Positions 18,509-27,555 are shown, counted from the first letter of the stretch. The stretch: 64,000 nucleotides of DNA from Aminobacterium sp. MB27-C1 (GCF_030908405.1 NZ_CP133089.1:2232001-2296000), one strand, 5' to 3'. Notes: a model not told the origin generated them from the sequence alone. Made by a program: numbers and translations.

Positions 18509-18686
18509 TTCCTCCTTACTTTTTATTCATTATATCTATTATAAAAATATGTTATGTCCATAAGAATTATAAAGCAGCCTGTCTTCATGTCAATAGATAA
18601 AATTGAACACGCAAATAACCTTGAATTCGTTACTGTATGTTAATATGTTTTCGCAAAGAGATTGTGGCGAATAGGGAGGAGAGGTC

Positions 18687-19397
18687 GTGGCAGAAAAGAA
18701 AGGAGCTAGCGACAGAGCTTTTCAAAAAATAATTAATCTTGTTTTATCCCATGAACTTAAACCGGGAGATCGAATATATGAAACAAACCTGGTGGATGAA
18801 CTACACATGAGCCGAACGCCCATACGTGAAGCACTTTCACGCTTAGTTTCTACAGGATTTTTAGAAAAAACCTCCGGGCAAAAAGGTTACGTTGTCCCTC
18901 TTTTATCTCCAGACGATATGGAACAAGTTTACTATTCAAGAATTGTTATTGAAGGGAAAGCTGCACGTAGAGCGGCCCAAAACGCCGATCAAAAAGCAAC
19001 AGAGGATTTAGTTCGCCTTAATGAGGAAGAAAAAAGGAAATACCAGGCGAATGCGAAAGACGAATATGCAGCTCTTAATGAAAAATTTCATATGGCTATC
19101 GCCGAAATGTCTGGGAATACATATCTTTATCGATATATTCAACAGCTCTTTTGGCGTTCTAATCTCTATGTTTTCTTTTTCATGAGCTTCTACAATTTAA
19201 AACAACCAGAAAGTAATGGGACAGAGACAGATATTCGATTAAGCTATAAAGAACATGAAAAAATAATAGAAGCTATTCTGGCAAAGGATGGATTTGCCGC
19301 AGAAAAAGCAATGCAAGAGCACTTGATCACAGCATATAATTCAATGCTCAACCCTCAGAGCAAGCCTTTATTGACATTTGAAGAATTTAAAGACTAA
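18687..19397 (+). CDS. GntR-family transcriptional regulator with FCD domain
   Basis: A 236-residue repressor-type protein: an N-terminal winged helix (LKPGDRIYETNLVDELHMSRTPIREALSRL) and a C-terminal all-helical FCD ligand domain from about residue 85. The metal-binding style histidines FHMAI and KEHEKI are present. The GTG start follows GGGAGGAGAGG. It precedes a strong terminator and faces iadA and the peptide-scavenging genes. Control of those genes by an amino-acid or hydroxyacid ligand is a guess from position. Confidence 0.87.
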   Translation: MAEKKGASDRAFQKIINLVLSHELKPGDRIYETNLVDELHMSRTPIREALSRLVSTGFLEKTSGQKGYVVPLLSPDDMEQVYYSRIVIEGKAARRAAQNADQKATEDLVRLNEEEKRKYQANAKDEYAALNEKFHMAIAEMSGNTYLYRYIQQLFWRSNLYVFFFMSFYNLKQPESNGTETDIRLSYKEHEKIIEAILAKDGFAAEKAMQEHLITAYNSMLNPQSKPLLTFEEFKD

Positions 19398-19406
19398 GAT
19401 GAAACT

Positions 19407-19450
19407 CAAGAAAAAAGGAAGGATTAGTTAATCCTTCCTTTTTTCTTGAA
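19407..19450. terminator. bidirectional terminator between gntR-type gene and iadA
   Basis: CAAGAAAAAAGGAAGGATT pairs perfectly with AATCCTTCCTTTTTTCTTG around a 4-base loop. A and T runs in the arms make it work for both converging genes. Confidence 0.9.
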
Positions 19451-19471
19451 CTAAACACTTTATATCTTCCA

Positions 19472-20650
19472 TTAAATCTCTTCAAAAATTCCTTTTTTAA
19501 CAATTTTTCCTTCACTCATCATAACTTCACCCTTAGCTATGACATATTCTAACCTAAAAGATGTAGGTGAAATAACAAGAACGTCACCGTCAACGCCAGG
19601 AGCAATGTGCCCCTTATTCAATAGTTTCAATCGTTCCGCTACATTTTGTGTCACTAGCTTTAAAGCAACCTCAAGACTTATTTTTTCTTCGCAGACACAA
19701 TCTTTTAGCTCTCTAAACAACGAAAAAGGTTCTCCTATACCCATTTTTACAAGCTCTCCCGAAGAATCAAACTCTGGCATACTTCCGTTGCCATCAGTAC
19801 TCATCGTGAGATGAGAGATAGGAACTTGTTCTTTCATAGCTCTTGCTATTCCCTCACTTGGTTTTACTGAGTTACCATCATTTCCCATACTCGTAGTGAG
19901 ATCTATAACGCCACCATTATTACAATAATTCAACGCCTGAGTATAAAGTTTTCCATTCCGGTTAACGTGGGTAGGAATAATTTGGCCCAGAGGGATATCG
20001 GTTCCTTCAAGAGCTTGTTCTATTATATGTAACCCTATGGATTCTCCTCCCATATGAGCCTCAACAACGCCTGCCTTTCCAGATAGCATTCCGCCTACTC
20101 GAGCATCTGAAATAATGCGTCGTAATTCTTCTACAGTTGGATGTGACGAACGATGATCTGAAAGAGCTATTTTAGTCCCAATGATCTTGTCTATAAGAAC
20201 AATATCAGACATTACGCTCTCTGTAATAGTTACGGAAGGAACACCGTACGCCCCCGTATACATGTATGTAGAAATGCCTTCGTTTTCAAGAGAACGAGCC
20301 TTTGCCAATAATTCTTTCAGCGATCGTGATATTCCGTCAGTACCTAAAGGTGCTACCGCAGTTGTAATACCTGCACTAATAAAACGACTCAGTTGCAAAG
20401 GAGGTGTTCTGAAATGGGGACCCCCTTCTCCTCCTGCTCCATTAAAGTGAACATGGCTATCAATGAGCCCAGGAACAACAAAAGCACTTTGAACGTCAAT
20501 TATGATTGCTTCAGGATCAATAGCTAAAACAGCCTCTTTTGAAATTGTTGTTTCAAGTGCAAGAATAGATTTGCCCGCTATTAAAATATCGTGCTTCCCT
20601 AAATGAACAGGGGTATATATTTCTGCGTTTTGAATTAATAAGAGTCTCAT
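19472..20650 (-). CDS. iadA: beta-aspartyl (isoaspartyl) dipeptidase
   Basis: A 392-residue amidohydrolase-superfamily zinc enzyme that hydrolyses isoaspartyl dipeptides. The N-terminal metal pair is GLIDSHVHF. The region after it (GAGGEGGPHFRTPPLQ) is characteristic of IadA and binds substrate. HMGG near residue 200 and PTHVNRN near 228 supply histidines. STDGNGSMPEF near 285 holds the catalytic aspartate. ATG at 20650 is preferred over an upstream TTG. A clear promoter lies about 140 bases upstream, and a 31-codon reading frame with an excellent ribosome site lies in its leader. It fits the surrounding peptide-degradation genes. Confidence 0.92.
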   Translation of the reverse strand: MRLLLIQNAEIYTPVHLGKHDILIAGKSILALETTISKEAVLAIDPEAIIIDVQSAFVVPGLIDSHVHFNGAGGEGGPHFRTPPLQLSRFISAGITTAVAPLGTDGISRSLKELLAKARSLENEGISTYMYTGAYGVPSVTITESVMSDIVLIDKIIGTKIALSDHRSSHPTVEELRRIISDARVGGMLSGKAGVVEAHMGGESIGLHIIEQALEGTDIPLGQIIPTHVNRNGKLYTQALNYCNNGGVIDLTTSMGNDGNSVKPSEGIARAMKEQVPISHLTMSTDGNGSMPEFDSSGELVKMGIGEPFSLFRELKDCVCEEKISLEVALKLVTQNVAERLKLLNKGHIAPGVDGDVLVISPTSFRLEYVIAKGEVMMSEGKIVKKGIFEEI

Positions 20651-20665
20651 TATAACCAACCTACT

Positions 20666-20761
20666 TTATCTAAAATTACACATTGGTATTCTTAAATTTA
20701 ATACGTAAGGGAAATATTGAAAAACTTTTTTACTTCGTAGAGGGCAACAATACACGTGCAT
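20666..20761 (-). CDS. possible 31-aa upstream open reading frame in the iadA leader
   Basis: ATG is preceded by GAGGAGGAAATATAAA, one of the best ribosome sites in the window, and lies shortly after a good promoter. The peptide is MHVYCCPLRSKK and onward, basic and Cys/Phe rich, ending 15 bases before iadA. No family is recognised. It could be a leader peptide coupling translation to iadA, or the relic of a lost gene. Confidence 0.35.
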   Translation of the reverse strand: MHVYCCPLRSKKVFQYFPYVLNLRIPMCNFR

Positions 20762-20787
20762 TTTATATTTCCTCCTCATTCAAATCG

Positions 20788-20816
20788 ATAATATGTACAT
20801 TTAAACGTATACGCAA
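20788..20816 (-). promoter_or_regulatory. sigma-70 promoter for iadA
   Basis: On the minus strand TTGCGT and TATTAT are separated by 17 bases, about 140 bases before the iadA start and 27 bases before the 31-codon frame. Confidence 0.55.
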
Positions 20817-20905
20817 AATATCGATAAATTTTAAAACAGATATATTGTATCAAAAAAATACAGATATAAGAAAGTGTCAAATGAAGCTTGTTTTAAAGGT
20901 TTTAC

Positions 20906-20934
20906 TTGCAATAAAAAAAGAATAGCGATAAAAT
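20906..20934 (+). promoter_or_regulatory. sigma-70 promoter for the small membrane protein/symporter operon
   Basis: TTGCAA and TAAAAT are 17 bases apart. Transcription would begin near 20942, leaving an untranslated leader of about 250 bases before the 79-residue protein. Confidence 0.5.
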
Positions 20935-21190
20935 ATTTTTGTTCTTGGATATTTTTATGTATCCATAAAAACATGGGGATGTAAAAAAACATATATACTC
21001 TTTTTATGTACTTTTTCTTTTTTTTCATCGCTCTTTATATTTCTTTTTACGTTCCAACGAATGACGCTTACACGTCCCCATTTTTCCCTTAAAAATCAGA
21101 AGGGAGTGGTGCCTGCTGAAGAAACGACAAACTAAAAACATTGACGCTCATTACTAGTATTGCAACAAATAGAAAAGGAGGTCGTTTTTT

Positions 21191-21430
21191 ATGGATGTCT
21201 TCAGCAACGCCTTTGAAAAAAAGTGGTTTTTTATTTTTATGTTTATGTACGTACTTATTATGCTCCCGCTTCCCTTTTTCTTTTCTACAACATATATTCC
21301 CTCTTTGGGCGGTCTTCCGTCTTTTATTATTGGTTGGACAGTTCACACCGCAGCAACAATGGCGCTCATCTTTATTTTCTATAAACAGGCCATGAGTCGC
21401 CCTGAATATCACGAATTCGACGAAGATTAG
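21191..21430 (+). CDS. small two-helix membrane protein paired with sodium symporter (DUF3311/YhdT-like)
   Basis: A 79-residue protein with two hydrophobic segments (about 12-32 and 42-65) and an acidic tail (EYHEFDED). It starts behind AAAAGGAGG and ends 12 bases before the sodium:solute symporter gene. Many SSS-family transporters are preceded by such a small membrane partner of the DUF3311 or YhdT kind. Family assignment is by size, topology and position, not by a firm motif. Confidence 0.65.
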   Translation: MDVFSNAFEKKWFFIFMFMYVLIMLPLPFFFSTTYIPSLGGLPSFIIGWTVHTAATMALIFIFYKQAMSRPEYHEFDED

Positions 21431-21442
21431 GGGGGAAAGTTT

Positions 21443-22921
21443 ATGGATGCCGTATCAAGTTTGATTCATCCCATTCCAGGTATTTTTTACACAGTTTTAG
21501 GTGGTTACTTTGTAATTATGGCACTTATTGGTTACTACTCAGCAAAAAATACATCTACATTAAGTGACTTCTTTGTTATGAGTGGTAAAGCCGGTGCTAT
21601 CGTCAGTGGTCTTGCTTATTTTTCCACACAATATAGCATGAGTACTTTTATGGGATGTCCAGCAACATGTTATAAAGTAGGCTTTGCAGGACTGACCATT
21701 TCTGTCCCCGGCCTTGTCTTTAGTATGATCATTCCCGCCCTTTTTGTTGGACGGAAACTAGTTCGACTCGGTCACAAGCACGGATTTCTCACGATGGCCG
21801 ATTACCTTGGCGACCGATACGAATCAGATGGTCTTCGGGTTCTTCTCGCTGTACTCATGATCATTTTCCTCATCCCAATGATGGGAGCTCAGACCATTGG
21901 TGCCGGCATTATTTTGAGAACCTTTACAGGTGCTCCTGAATGGGTTGGCATTGTAGCCATGGGTATCATCGTCATTCTTTATTGCATGAGCGGTGGTATA
22001 AGAGGAGCTATGCTTACAGACGTTATACAGGGTTCTCTTATGGTTTTAACCGCTATTATCACCTTTATTATTTCTGTTAAGATTGGTGGCGGTTTTTCGG
22101 CCATTTCTGAAAAACTTCACGCATTGAATCCGGCTTATATGAGTCACCCTGGCGTGGGCGGATCGTATGGTTGGGGAAACTACGTGTCGATGATCGTTAT
22201 GTGGAGCTTTTTCTCTATTGGTCAACCTGGTCTTTTCACCAAATTCTTTGCCATGAAAGACTACAAAGTCATGTTCAAAGCCGTTCTTCTTGGAACTCTG
22301 GGCATGTGGCTAGCCGCAACTCTTATAGAGTGGTCTGGTGTTAATGCCATTGTTTCTATTCCAGGACTTGCCGGAAAACAAATTGACTTTGTTGTGCCTC
22401 TTATCTTGCAGCAGGGTGTTTCTCCGATAGTATCAACTCTTCTCATCGCTGGAATCATGGCGGCAGGAATGTCAACAATCGACAGTTTGCTCATCGTTTC
22501 GACAGGCGCTGTAACCCGCGATATTTATCAGAAGCTCATCAATAAGGATGCCACTGACGCTCAAATATTCCGTCTCTCTCGAATTGTTACAGTGATTATT
22601 GGTGTCATTGCCATTCTTTTTGGAATATCCCGACCAGCTACCATCTTCAAACTGATTCTTTTTGCCTTTGGTGGTTTGGGAATTTGGTCTGCTCCTATCA
22701 TTATGGGTATGTATTGGAAAGGAGCTACAAAAGCCGGAGCTTTTGCTTCCGTTATTGTAGGTGAAATTCTTTTCGTCTTAATGACCCTCAAATTCAGATC
22801 ATGGGCTTTTGGGTTCAATCCACTCATCATATGCTGGATTTATGCTATGTTGGTTATGGTTATCGTTAGTAAATTTACCCAACCGGCCTCTACAGCTACA
22901 ATAAAGAAACATTTCGCTTAA
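21443..22921 (+). CDS. sodium:solute symporter (SSS family)
   Basis: A 492-residue transporter with about 13 membrane helices. SSS hallmarks are the N-terminal SDFFVMSGKAG loop, YFSTQYSMSTFMG in the unwound first core helix, GRKLVRLG, and the sodium-site region AGIMAAGMSTIDSLLIVSTGAVTRDIYQ near residue 345. It would import an organic solute with Na+, plausibly an amino acid, pantothenate or peptide-derived acid. The preceding small membrane gene and the following creatininase-like and peptidase genes suggest nitrogen-compound scavenging. A strong terminator separates it from the downstream unit. Confidence 0.9.
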   Translation: MDAVSSLIHPIPGIFYTVLGGYFVIMALIGYYSAKNTSTLSDFFVMSGKAGAIVSGLAYFSTQYSMSTFMGCPATCYKVGFAGLTISVPGLVFSMIIPALFVGRKLVRLGHKHGFLTMADYLGDRYESDGLRVLLAVLMIIFLIPMMGAQTIGAGIILRTFTGAPEWVGIVAMGIIVILYCMSGGIRGAMLTDVIQGSLMVLTAIITFIISVKIGGGFSAISEKLHALNPAYMSHPGVGGSYGWGNYVSMIVMWSFFSIGQPGLFTKFFAMKDYKVMFKAVLLGTLGMWLAATLIEWSGVNAIVSIPGLAGKQIDFVVPLILQQGVSPIVSTLLIAGIMAAGMSTIDSLLIVSTGAVTRDIYQKLINKDATDAQIFRLSRIVTVIIGVIAILFGISRPATIFKLILFAFGGLGIWSAPIIMGMYWKGATKAGAFASVIVGEILFVLMTLKFRSWAFGFNPLIICWIYAMLVMVIVSKFTQPASTATIKKHFA

Positions 22922-22929
22922 AGTACACT

Positions 22930-22966
22930 AAGGCCCCGGCCGAGTTCTGAGGTCGGGGCCTTTTTA
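22930..22966 (+). terminator. rho-independent terminator after the symporter
   Basis: AAGGCCCCGGCC pairs with GGTCGGGGCCTT (one mismatch) around GAGTTCTGA, followed by a T-run. Confidence 0.92.
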
Positions 22967-22998
22967 TATCTATTTCTTTTCTTAAAGGAGTGTCCAAA

Positions 22999-23778
22999 AT
23001 GTACTTAGCGTCTCTTTCTTGGAAAAAACTTGAAGAAAAAATTACAAAAGAAACTGTTGCCCTTGTACCCCTTGGAAGTGTTGAACAGCATGGTCCTCTT
23101 GGTCCTTTAGGAACCGACTACATCATTCCTGAAGAATTCGCAAAGAAAATCGAAGCTGCTTATCCAGAAGAAATTCTTTTACTTCCTACAATGCCTTACG
23201 GTGTATGTCCATATCACGGGTCATTCTCAGGAACAATTGACATGGGACTTGAAACGCTCGCTGAAGTTATGACTAGAATTGCCATGGGTCTTATGAATGC
23301 AGGAATTAAAAAAATAATATTCCTGAATGGCCACGGTGGAAATGGTCCCTCTCTTGATAAGGCCGCCCTTGCCGTTTACAAAAGAGGGGGGCTGGCTGCT
23401 ATTGTAGATTGGTGGGTTCTTGCAGGCCAACTTAATCCTTCTTGGGCAGGCGGGCATGGAGCCGGTCAGGAGACATCTGTAATGATGGCTTTAAAACCAG
23501 ATTGGGTTAACATGAAAGACTTTTTCCCTGCCCAGATCCATCATCTTAGCGAAACACTAAGAAATACTCATATCAGCACTGTTGCTTTTGAAAAAGGTTC
23601 TGTCAGAATCATTCGTGACGTTAAAGATGTAACATCCAATGGGGCTTACGGTGGAACAGACGCACCGGAAGATGCAAATATGGAATGGGGAAGTGAAATT
23701 TTCAACGGTGTAACCGAGTATCTTCTTCGATTTGTCGCGGAATATCTGAAAGTTTCCCTTCCAACACAAGGAGAATAA
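22999..23778 (+). CDS. creatininase-family amidohydrolase
   Basis: A 259-residue metal-dependent amidohydrolase of the creatininase/MftE/ArfB family. Metal ligands are visible in GSVEQHGPLGPLGTDY near residue 28, FSGTIDMGLET near 80, GHGGNG near 110, and GAGQETSVMMAL near 155. ATG at 22999 is placed 8 bases after AAAGGAG rather than at the GTG nine bases earlier, which overlaps that site. It ends 2 bases before the M28 peptidase gene, so they form one unit. The substrate is a cyclic or linear amide, not determined. Confidence 0.86.
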   Translation: MYLASLSWKKLEEKITKETVALVPLGSVEQHGPLGPLGTDYIIPEEFAKKIEAAYPEEILLLPTMPYGVCPYHGSFSGTIDMGLETLAEVMTRIAMGLMNAGIKKIIFLNGHGGNGPSLDKAALAVYKRGGLAAIVDWWVLAGQLNPSWAGGHGAGQETSVMMALKPDWVNMKDFFPAQIHHLSETLRNTHISTVAFEKGSVRIIRDVKDVTSNGAYGGTDAPEDANMEWGSEIFNGVTEYLLRFVAEYLKVSLPTQGE

Positions 23779-23780
23779 AA

Positions 23781-25457
23781 ATGCTTAACGACGCAGAAAT
23801 GGAGTTATGCAAGTCACTTTCTGCTACAACCTTGTTTGATGATATGAAGAATCTTTCTCAATTCAATCGTCTTTCAGGAAGCGATGGAGAGAAAGATGCC
23901 GTCAATTTTTTAAAAGAGAGACTTACAAAGGCAGGAATAGAATGGAAACTTCATTCATATCCTGCTCTTCTTAGTAATCCTCAACGAGCCGAGCTTCTAT
24001 GCAAATATAGCCAGAAGGAAGAGATCGTTCCGTGCAAAACGTGGAGTTTCACCTCTTCCACACCTAAAGAAGGAATTGAGGCTTATTTACAATTCGTAGA
24101 AAAAGATCTTTTAGAGCACCATCCTCTGACATTTCTTGCAGACTACACTGCCAACAATAAAGATTTTCAAAACGTTATCGTAGTATCAAGAACGTCAAAT
24201 CCAGTAGCTATTATGGAAGCCGAACGGCGAGGTGCTGTCGCCTTCATTTCTGTTTGGGAACAGGGAGATGAATCAATAGTTCACGAAGGAAACGTCAATA
24301 TGATATGGGGAACTCCTGAACCTGAACAAAATCACATATATCCTCATATTCCAGTGGTCATTCTCTGTCGTCCTACAGGGGAAAAACTTATAGCCAACAT
24401 TAAAAAAGATAGAGTGTTAGGAAAGATCACAACACAAGTTCAAGAAGGAATCACAACGATCCCTGTACTCGAAGCGTTGATTCCAGCAGAGGAAGAAAAT
24501 GGAAACTATCTTCTCGTTGGAAACCACCTTGATTCATGGCACTATGGATCAGCAGATAATGCTACAGGTAATGCTATTGCTTTAAACCTCGCGGAAAAAA
24601 CGATAAAAATGACAGGAAAAAAATTTGGGCTCAAAATATGTTGGTGGTCTGGACATTCCAATGGACGATATGCAGGATCTTCCACATATGCTTCTCGAAA
24701 TTTCCTTGATCTTGAAAGAAACTGCCTTGCATACACAAATATCGACATGCCTGGCATGAGAGGGGCAACTGATTTTTCCAGAATATCTGCTGGGCCTGAC
24801 CTTATGGAGATAGCTTCTCAAACTATACATGACATAACGGGACAAAAAGGTGAATGGAATCATCATGTTCGAGGATGGGACCAATCTTTTCAAAATATAG
24901 GAATATCACCATATTTTATCTGGTCTTCAACTTTGCCTGAAAACAATCAAGATACCACTGCCAATAGCTTTATGAGTTGGTGGTGGCATACGGAAGAAGA
25001 CCTTCCTACATATGTAAGTCGTGATATCCTTGAAAAAGATGCTCAACTCTATTTAACCGCAGCCTCTCGGGTTCTTTGTAATCAATCTTTTTCCTTTAAT
25101 ATTAGGGCTTTGATTCAACAAATCAAAAAATGTTTTGCAACACCTCTCTTCTCTTCTCATCTAACATATATCAAAGAAATCACAGAAATGCTTGAGGATA
25201 TTGAGAGGGTTGACACAACGAAGCTTTCTCTTCAAAAACAACTGTTTTATGTACGTCAGTTAAATAAAATCCTCTATGCTTTTAAAGCTCCTATGCTACA
25301 AGATTGGGCCATTAGCCTGGAATACATTCCCGGCCTTTCTCTTGCTTTTTCTTCTCTCCCTCAAACTGCGAGAGGAAAACTCATTATTGACCGCTTTGCC
25401 GAAACACAGAAAAATAGAATTCTCCTTCTCTTAGAAAAAATAAAAAATTGTGGATAA
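23781..25457 (+). CDS. M28-family metallopeptidase-like protein with altered catalytic loop
   Basis: A 558-residue cytoplasmic protein combining an inserted PA-like region (about 130-215) and an M28 zinc aminopeptidase core. The first metal motif GNHLDSWHYGSADNATG (near 240) is normal. The next loop, where classical M28 enzymes read GAEExGLxGS with the catalytic and metal-binding glutamates, is instead SGHSNGRYAGSS. The distal DxP and H positions appear in NIDMPGMRG and WWWHTEEDLPTY. This GHS variant seems to be a natural subgroup; its activity is uncertain. It is transcribed with the creatininase-like gene and followed by a terminator. Confidence 0.8.
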   Translation: MLNDAEMELCKSLSATTLFDDMKNLSQFNRLSGSDGEKDAVNFLKERLTKAGIEWKLHSYPALLSNPQRAELLCKYSQKEEIVPCKTWSFTSSTPKEGIEAYLQFVEKDLLEHHPLTFLADYTANNKDFQNVIVVSRTSNPVAIMEAERRGAVAFISVWEQGDESIVHEGNVNMIWGTPEPEQNHIYPHIPVVILCRPTGEKLIANIKKDRVLGKITTQVQEGITTIPVLEALIPAEEENGNYLLVGNHLDSWHYGSADNATGNAIALNLAEKTIKMTGKKFGLKICWWSGHSNGRYAGSSTYASRNFLDLERNCLAYTNIDMPGMRGATDFSRISAGPDLMEIASQTIHDITGQKGEWNHHVRGWDQSFQNIGISPYFIWSSTLPENNQDTTANSFMSWWWHTEEDLPTYVSRDILEKDAQLYLTAASRVLCNQSFSFNIRALIQQIKKCFATPLFSSHLTYIKEITEMLEDIERVDTTKLSLQKQLFYVRQLNKILYAFKAPMLQDWAISLEYIPGLSLAFSSLPQTARGKLIIDRFAETQKNRILLLLEKIKNCG

Positions 25458-25482
25458 CATACCCACACATGTGGAAATATTA

Positions 25483-25524
25483 TTTTAAAAGGGGTTAAGA
25501 TTCATTTCTTAACCCCTTTTAAAA
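25483..25524 (+). terminator. rho-independent terminator after M28 peptidase
   Basis: TTTTAAAAGGGGTTAAG pairs perfectly with CTTAACCCCTTTTAAAA around an 8-base loop. Confidence 0.9.
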
Positions 25525-25533
25525 ATAAAAGAC

Positions 25534-25562
25534 TTGACGAAATATTCAACCTTCGATATAAG
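25534..25562 (+). promoter_or_regulatory. sigma-70 promoter for first AbgT gene
   Basis: TTGACG and TATAAG separated by 17 bases, directly after the peptidase terminator and about 90 bases before the first AbgT start. Confidence 0.65.
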
Positions 25563-25654
25563 CATTACTACACAGTTTGGTTTGCAACGATTAACACCTC
25601 ATATTCCCCCCTGTAACACAATAGAAACACAATTTTTATTGAGGAGGGTTACGA

Positions 25655-27238
25655 ATGGTGAACAACAAGAAAGAATCGCGAGCAAACAGTCCCGGTTTTT
25701 TTGAACGTTTCATCAAAGGTATCGAAGTTGTAGGCAACAAATTACCTCACCCTTTCTGGCTTTTCGTTATTCTCGCTCTCATTGTTATTGCTCTTTCGTA
25801 CATACTATCGAAAGCTGGAGTATCCGTTACCTATCTTGCCGCCGCCCGCGGCGGTGGGGAAGCAAAACAAACCACAGTTGAAGTCGCAAACCTGTTAAGT
25901 TACAAAGCTCTTCGCCCCTTTATGGCCAATTTTGTCAAAACCTACGTTGGTTTTGCACCTCTCGGCCTTATTATGACCATGATGCTGGGTATCGGACTCG
26001 TAGAACAGACTGGTCTTATTTCAGCCCTCATGCGAAAAACCATAATGGGGGCCCCACCCTACTTAGTTACAGCCGTCCTTGCCATTGTTGGTATTAACGC
26101 CAACCTCGCTTCTGACGCAGGTATTATTTTCACCCCTGCTATAGGAGCTGCCGTATTCAAAGCTCTGGGACGAAATCCATGGGTCGGCATTATTGCAGGC
26201 TTTGCAGCTGCTTCTGGAGGATTCACCGCCAACTTCTTCATTGCCGGAACAGACGCTCTCTTGGCAGGTATTACAGAATCAGCAGCTAAGGGAATGAACA
26301 TTGTTGGTCCTACCCACCCCCTTATTAATTGGTATTTTCTTATAGTAGCAACCGTTACTGTCACCTTTGTTACAACCTTTGTTACAGAACGATTTACCGT
26401 GAAAATTCTTGGAGATACAGGTGGACATAAAGACGAATCTGAACTCTTAAAACACGTCGTAACTCCTGAAGAAAATAGAGGACTTCGATGGGCTCTTATT
26501 GCCGCAGTTTTATGTATCGGATTTTTGCTCTATTTGACAATTCCGCAAGGTTCTTTCTTCAGATCTGACAATGGAACAATTGTTCCAAGCTCTCCCTTAC
26601 TTTCAAGCGTTGTTGCTATTTTGTTTTTCATCTTCTTCTTTGTCGGAATCGCTTACGGATACGGCTCTGGTACCATAAAAGAAGCTTCAGATGTGCCCAA
26701 ACTCATGCAGAAAGGGCTTCAAGGCAGTCTTAGCTTCCTTGTCGTAGCTCTGCCAGCAGCCTTATTCATTAATCTCTTTAATTCAAGTAACCTAACAACA
26801 ATCCTTGCCGTTAAAGGTGCAGAGGGTCTTAAAGCGCTCAATTTAGGCGGCATTCCACTCATTTTGATGTTTATTCTTCTTTGCACGTTTATCAACCTAT
26901 TCATTACAAGCGGATCTGCAAAATGGCTAATTCTGGCTCCTATTTTTGTTCCCATGTTCTCAATCATTGGTTTTTCACCGGCACTCACACAGATCGCTTA
27001 TCGAATCGGAGACTCGTCATCGAATATTATCTCACCTCTCTCATACTACATTCCTGTCATGATAGGTCTTTTGGAGCAATATAAACCTGAAGGTGATACA
27101 AAACCTGTAGGAATAGGAACTGTCATCTCCCTGGAGATGCCTTACACTATTGCTTATCTTATCTGTTTCTCAATCCAGCTCATTATTTGGTATTTGCTCA
27201 AACTGCCACTTGGCCCAGGAGCAGGATTATTTATGTAA
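25655..27238 (+). CDS. AbgT-family transporter, copy 1
   Basis: A 527-residue membrane protein of the AbgT (p-aminobenzoyl-glutamate/aminoacyl transporter) family, also linked to drug or dipeptide transport. It has about ten helices, an N-terminal LPHPFWLFV segment and the characteristic core GINANLASDAGIIFTPAIGAAVFKALG..PWVGI near residue 145, plus SGSAKWLILAPIFVPMF near 425. It is nearly identical to the next gene over long tracts. It has its own promoter and terminator. Supply of N-acyl or dipeptide substrates to the neighbouring hydrolases is a reasonable inference. Confidence 0.92.
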   Translation: MVNNKKESRANSPGFFERFIKGIEVVGNKLPHPFWLFVILALIVIALSYILSKAGVSVTYLAAARGGGEAKQTTVEVANLLSYKALRPFMANFVKTYVGFAPLGLIMTMMLGIGLVEQTGLISALMRKTIMGAPPYLVTAVLAIVGINANLASDAGIIFTPAIGAAVFKALGRNPWVGIIAGFAAASGGFTANFFIAGTDALLAGITESAAKGMNIVGPTHPLINWYFLIVATVTVTFVTTFVTERFTVKILGDTGGHKDESELLKHVVTPEENRGLRWALIAAVLCIGFLLYLTIPQGSFFRSDNGTIVPSSPLLSSVVAILFFIFFFVGIAYGYGSGTIKEASDVPKLMQKGLQGSLSFLVVALPAALFINLFNSSNLTTILAVKGAEGLKALNLGGIPLILMFILLCTFINLFITSGSAKWLILAPIFVPMFSIIGFSPALTQIAYRIGDSSSNIISPLSYYIPVMIGLLEQYKPEGDTKPVGIGTVISLEMPYTIAYLICFSIQLIIWYLLKLPLGPGAGLFM

Positions 27239-27291
27239 AAAAGTAAAAAAGCAAGATCATCGTTAAAACATAAAGATAAACGGGGGGAAAC

Positions 27292-27332
27292 AACAATCCT
27301 AGCCATGTGTTTGATGGCTAGGATTGTTTATG
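27292..27332 (+). terminator. terminator after AbgT copy 1
   Basis: AACAATCCTAGCCAT pairs perfectly (15 bp) with ATGGCTAGGATTGTT around GTGTTTG. Confidence 0.85.
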
Positions 27333-27555
27333 TGCCTATTTATATTCATAAAAAATAATATAAATCAATAATTTAAAATTTATTTGAAAAATAAAATATA
27401 AAAATCTTTTAATTACAATAAAAAACACTAATATAGTATTAAATCTAATTTTTAATCCCTTACAAATACTCTGACTGACATTCTCTTTCTTATCCGTTGC
27501 ATATATTCCTCAACTTTAACGCTATATCACACATATCAAAGGAGGTACATTATAC
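27333..27555. other. very AT-rich spacer between AbgT copies
   Basis: Almost pure A/T from about 27340 to 27460, then the leader of the second AbgT gene with AAAGGAGG before its ATG. Nothing else was recognised. It is not similar to the leader of the first copy, so duplication did not include the promoter or the spacer has since been replaced. Confidence 0.5.

Larger units (their letters stand above)
20651..21190. other. 540-base divergent regulatory region between iadA and the sodium symporter pair
   Basis: AT-rich, with no long gene. It holds divergent promoters, a 31-codon minus-strand frame, and a roughly 250-base plus-strand leader. In that leader ATGGGGA (about 20970) can pair with TCCCCAT (about 21076) across a T-rich stretch. 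No known riboswitch motif was recognised. Confidence 0.55.

Noticed and set aside
20651-20925. 80-codon plus-strand frame and other small frames in the iadA-symporter gap
   Set aside because: No ribosome site, AT-driven composition, and they run across divergent promoters.
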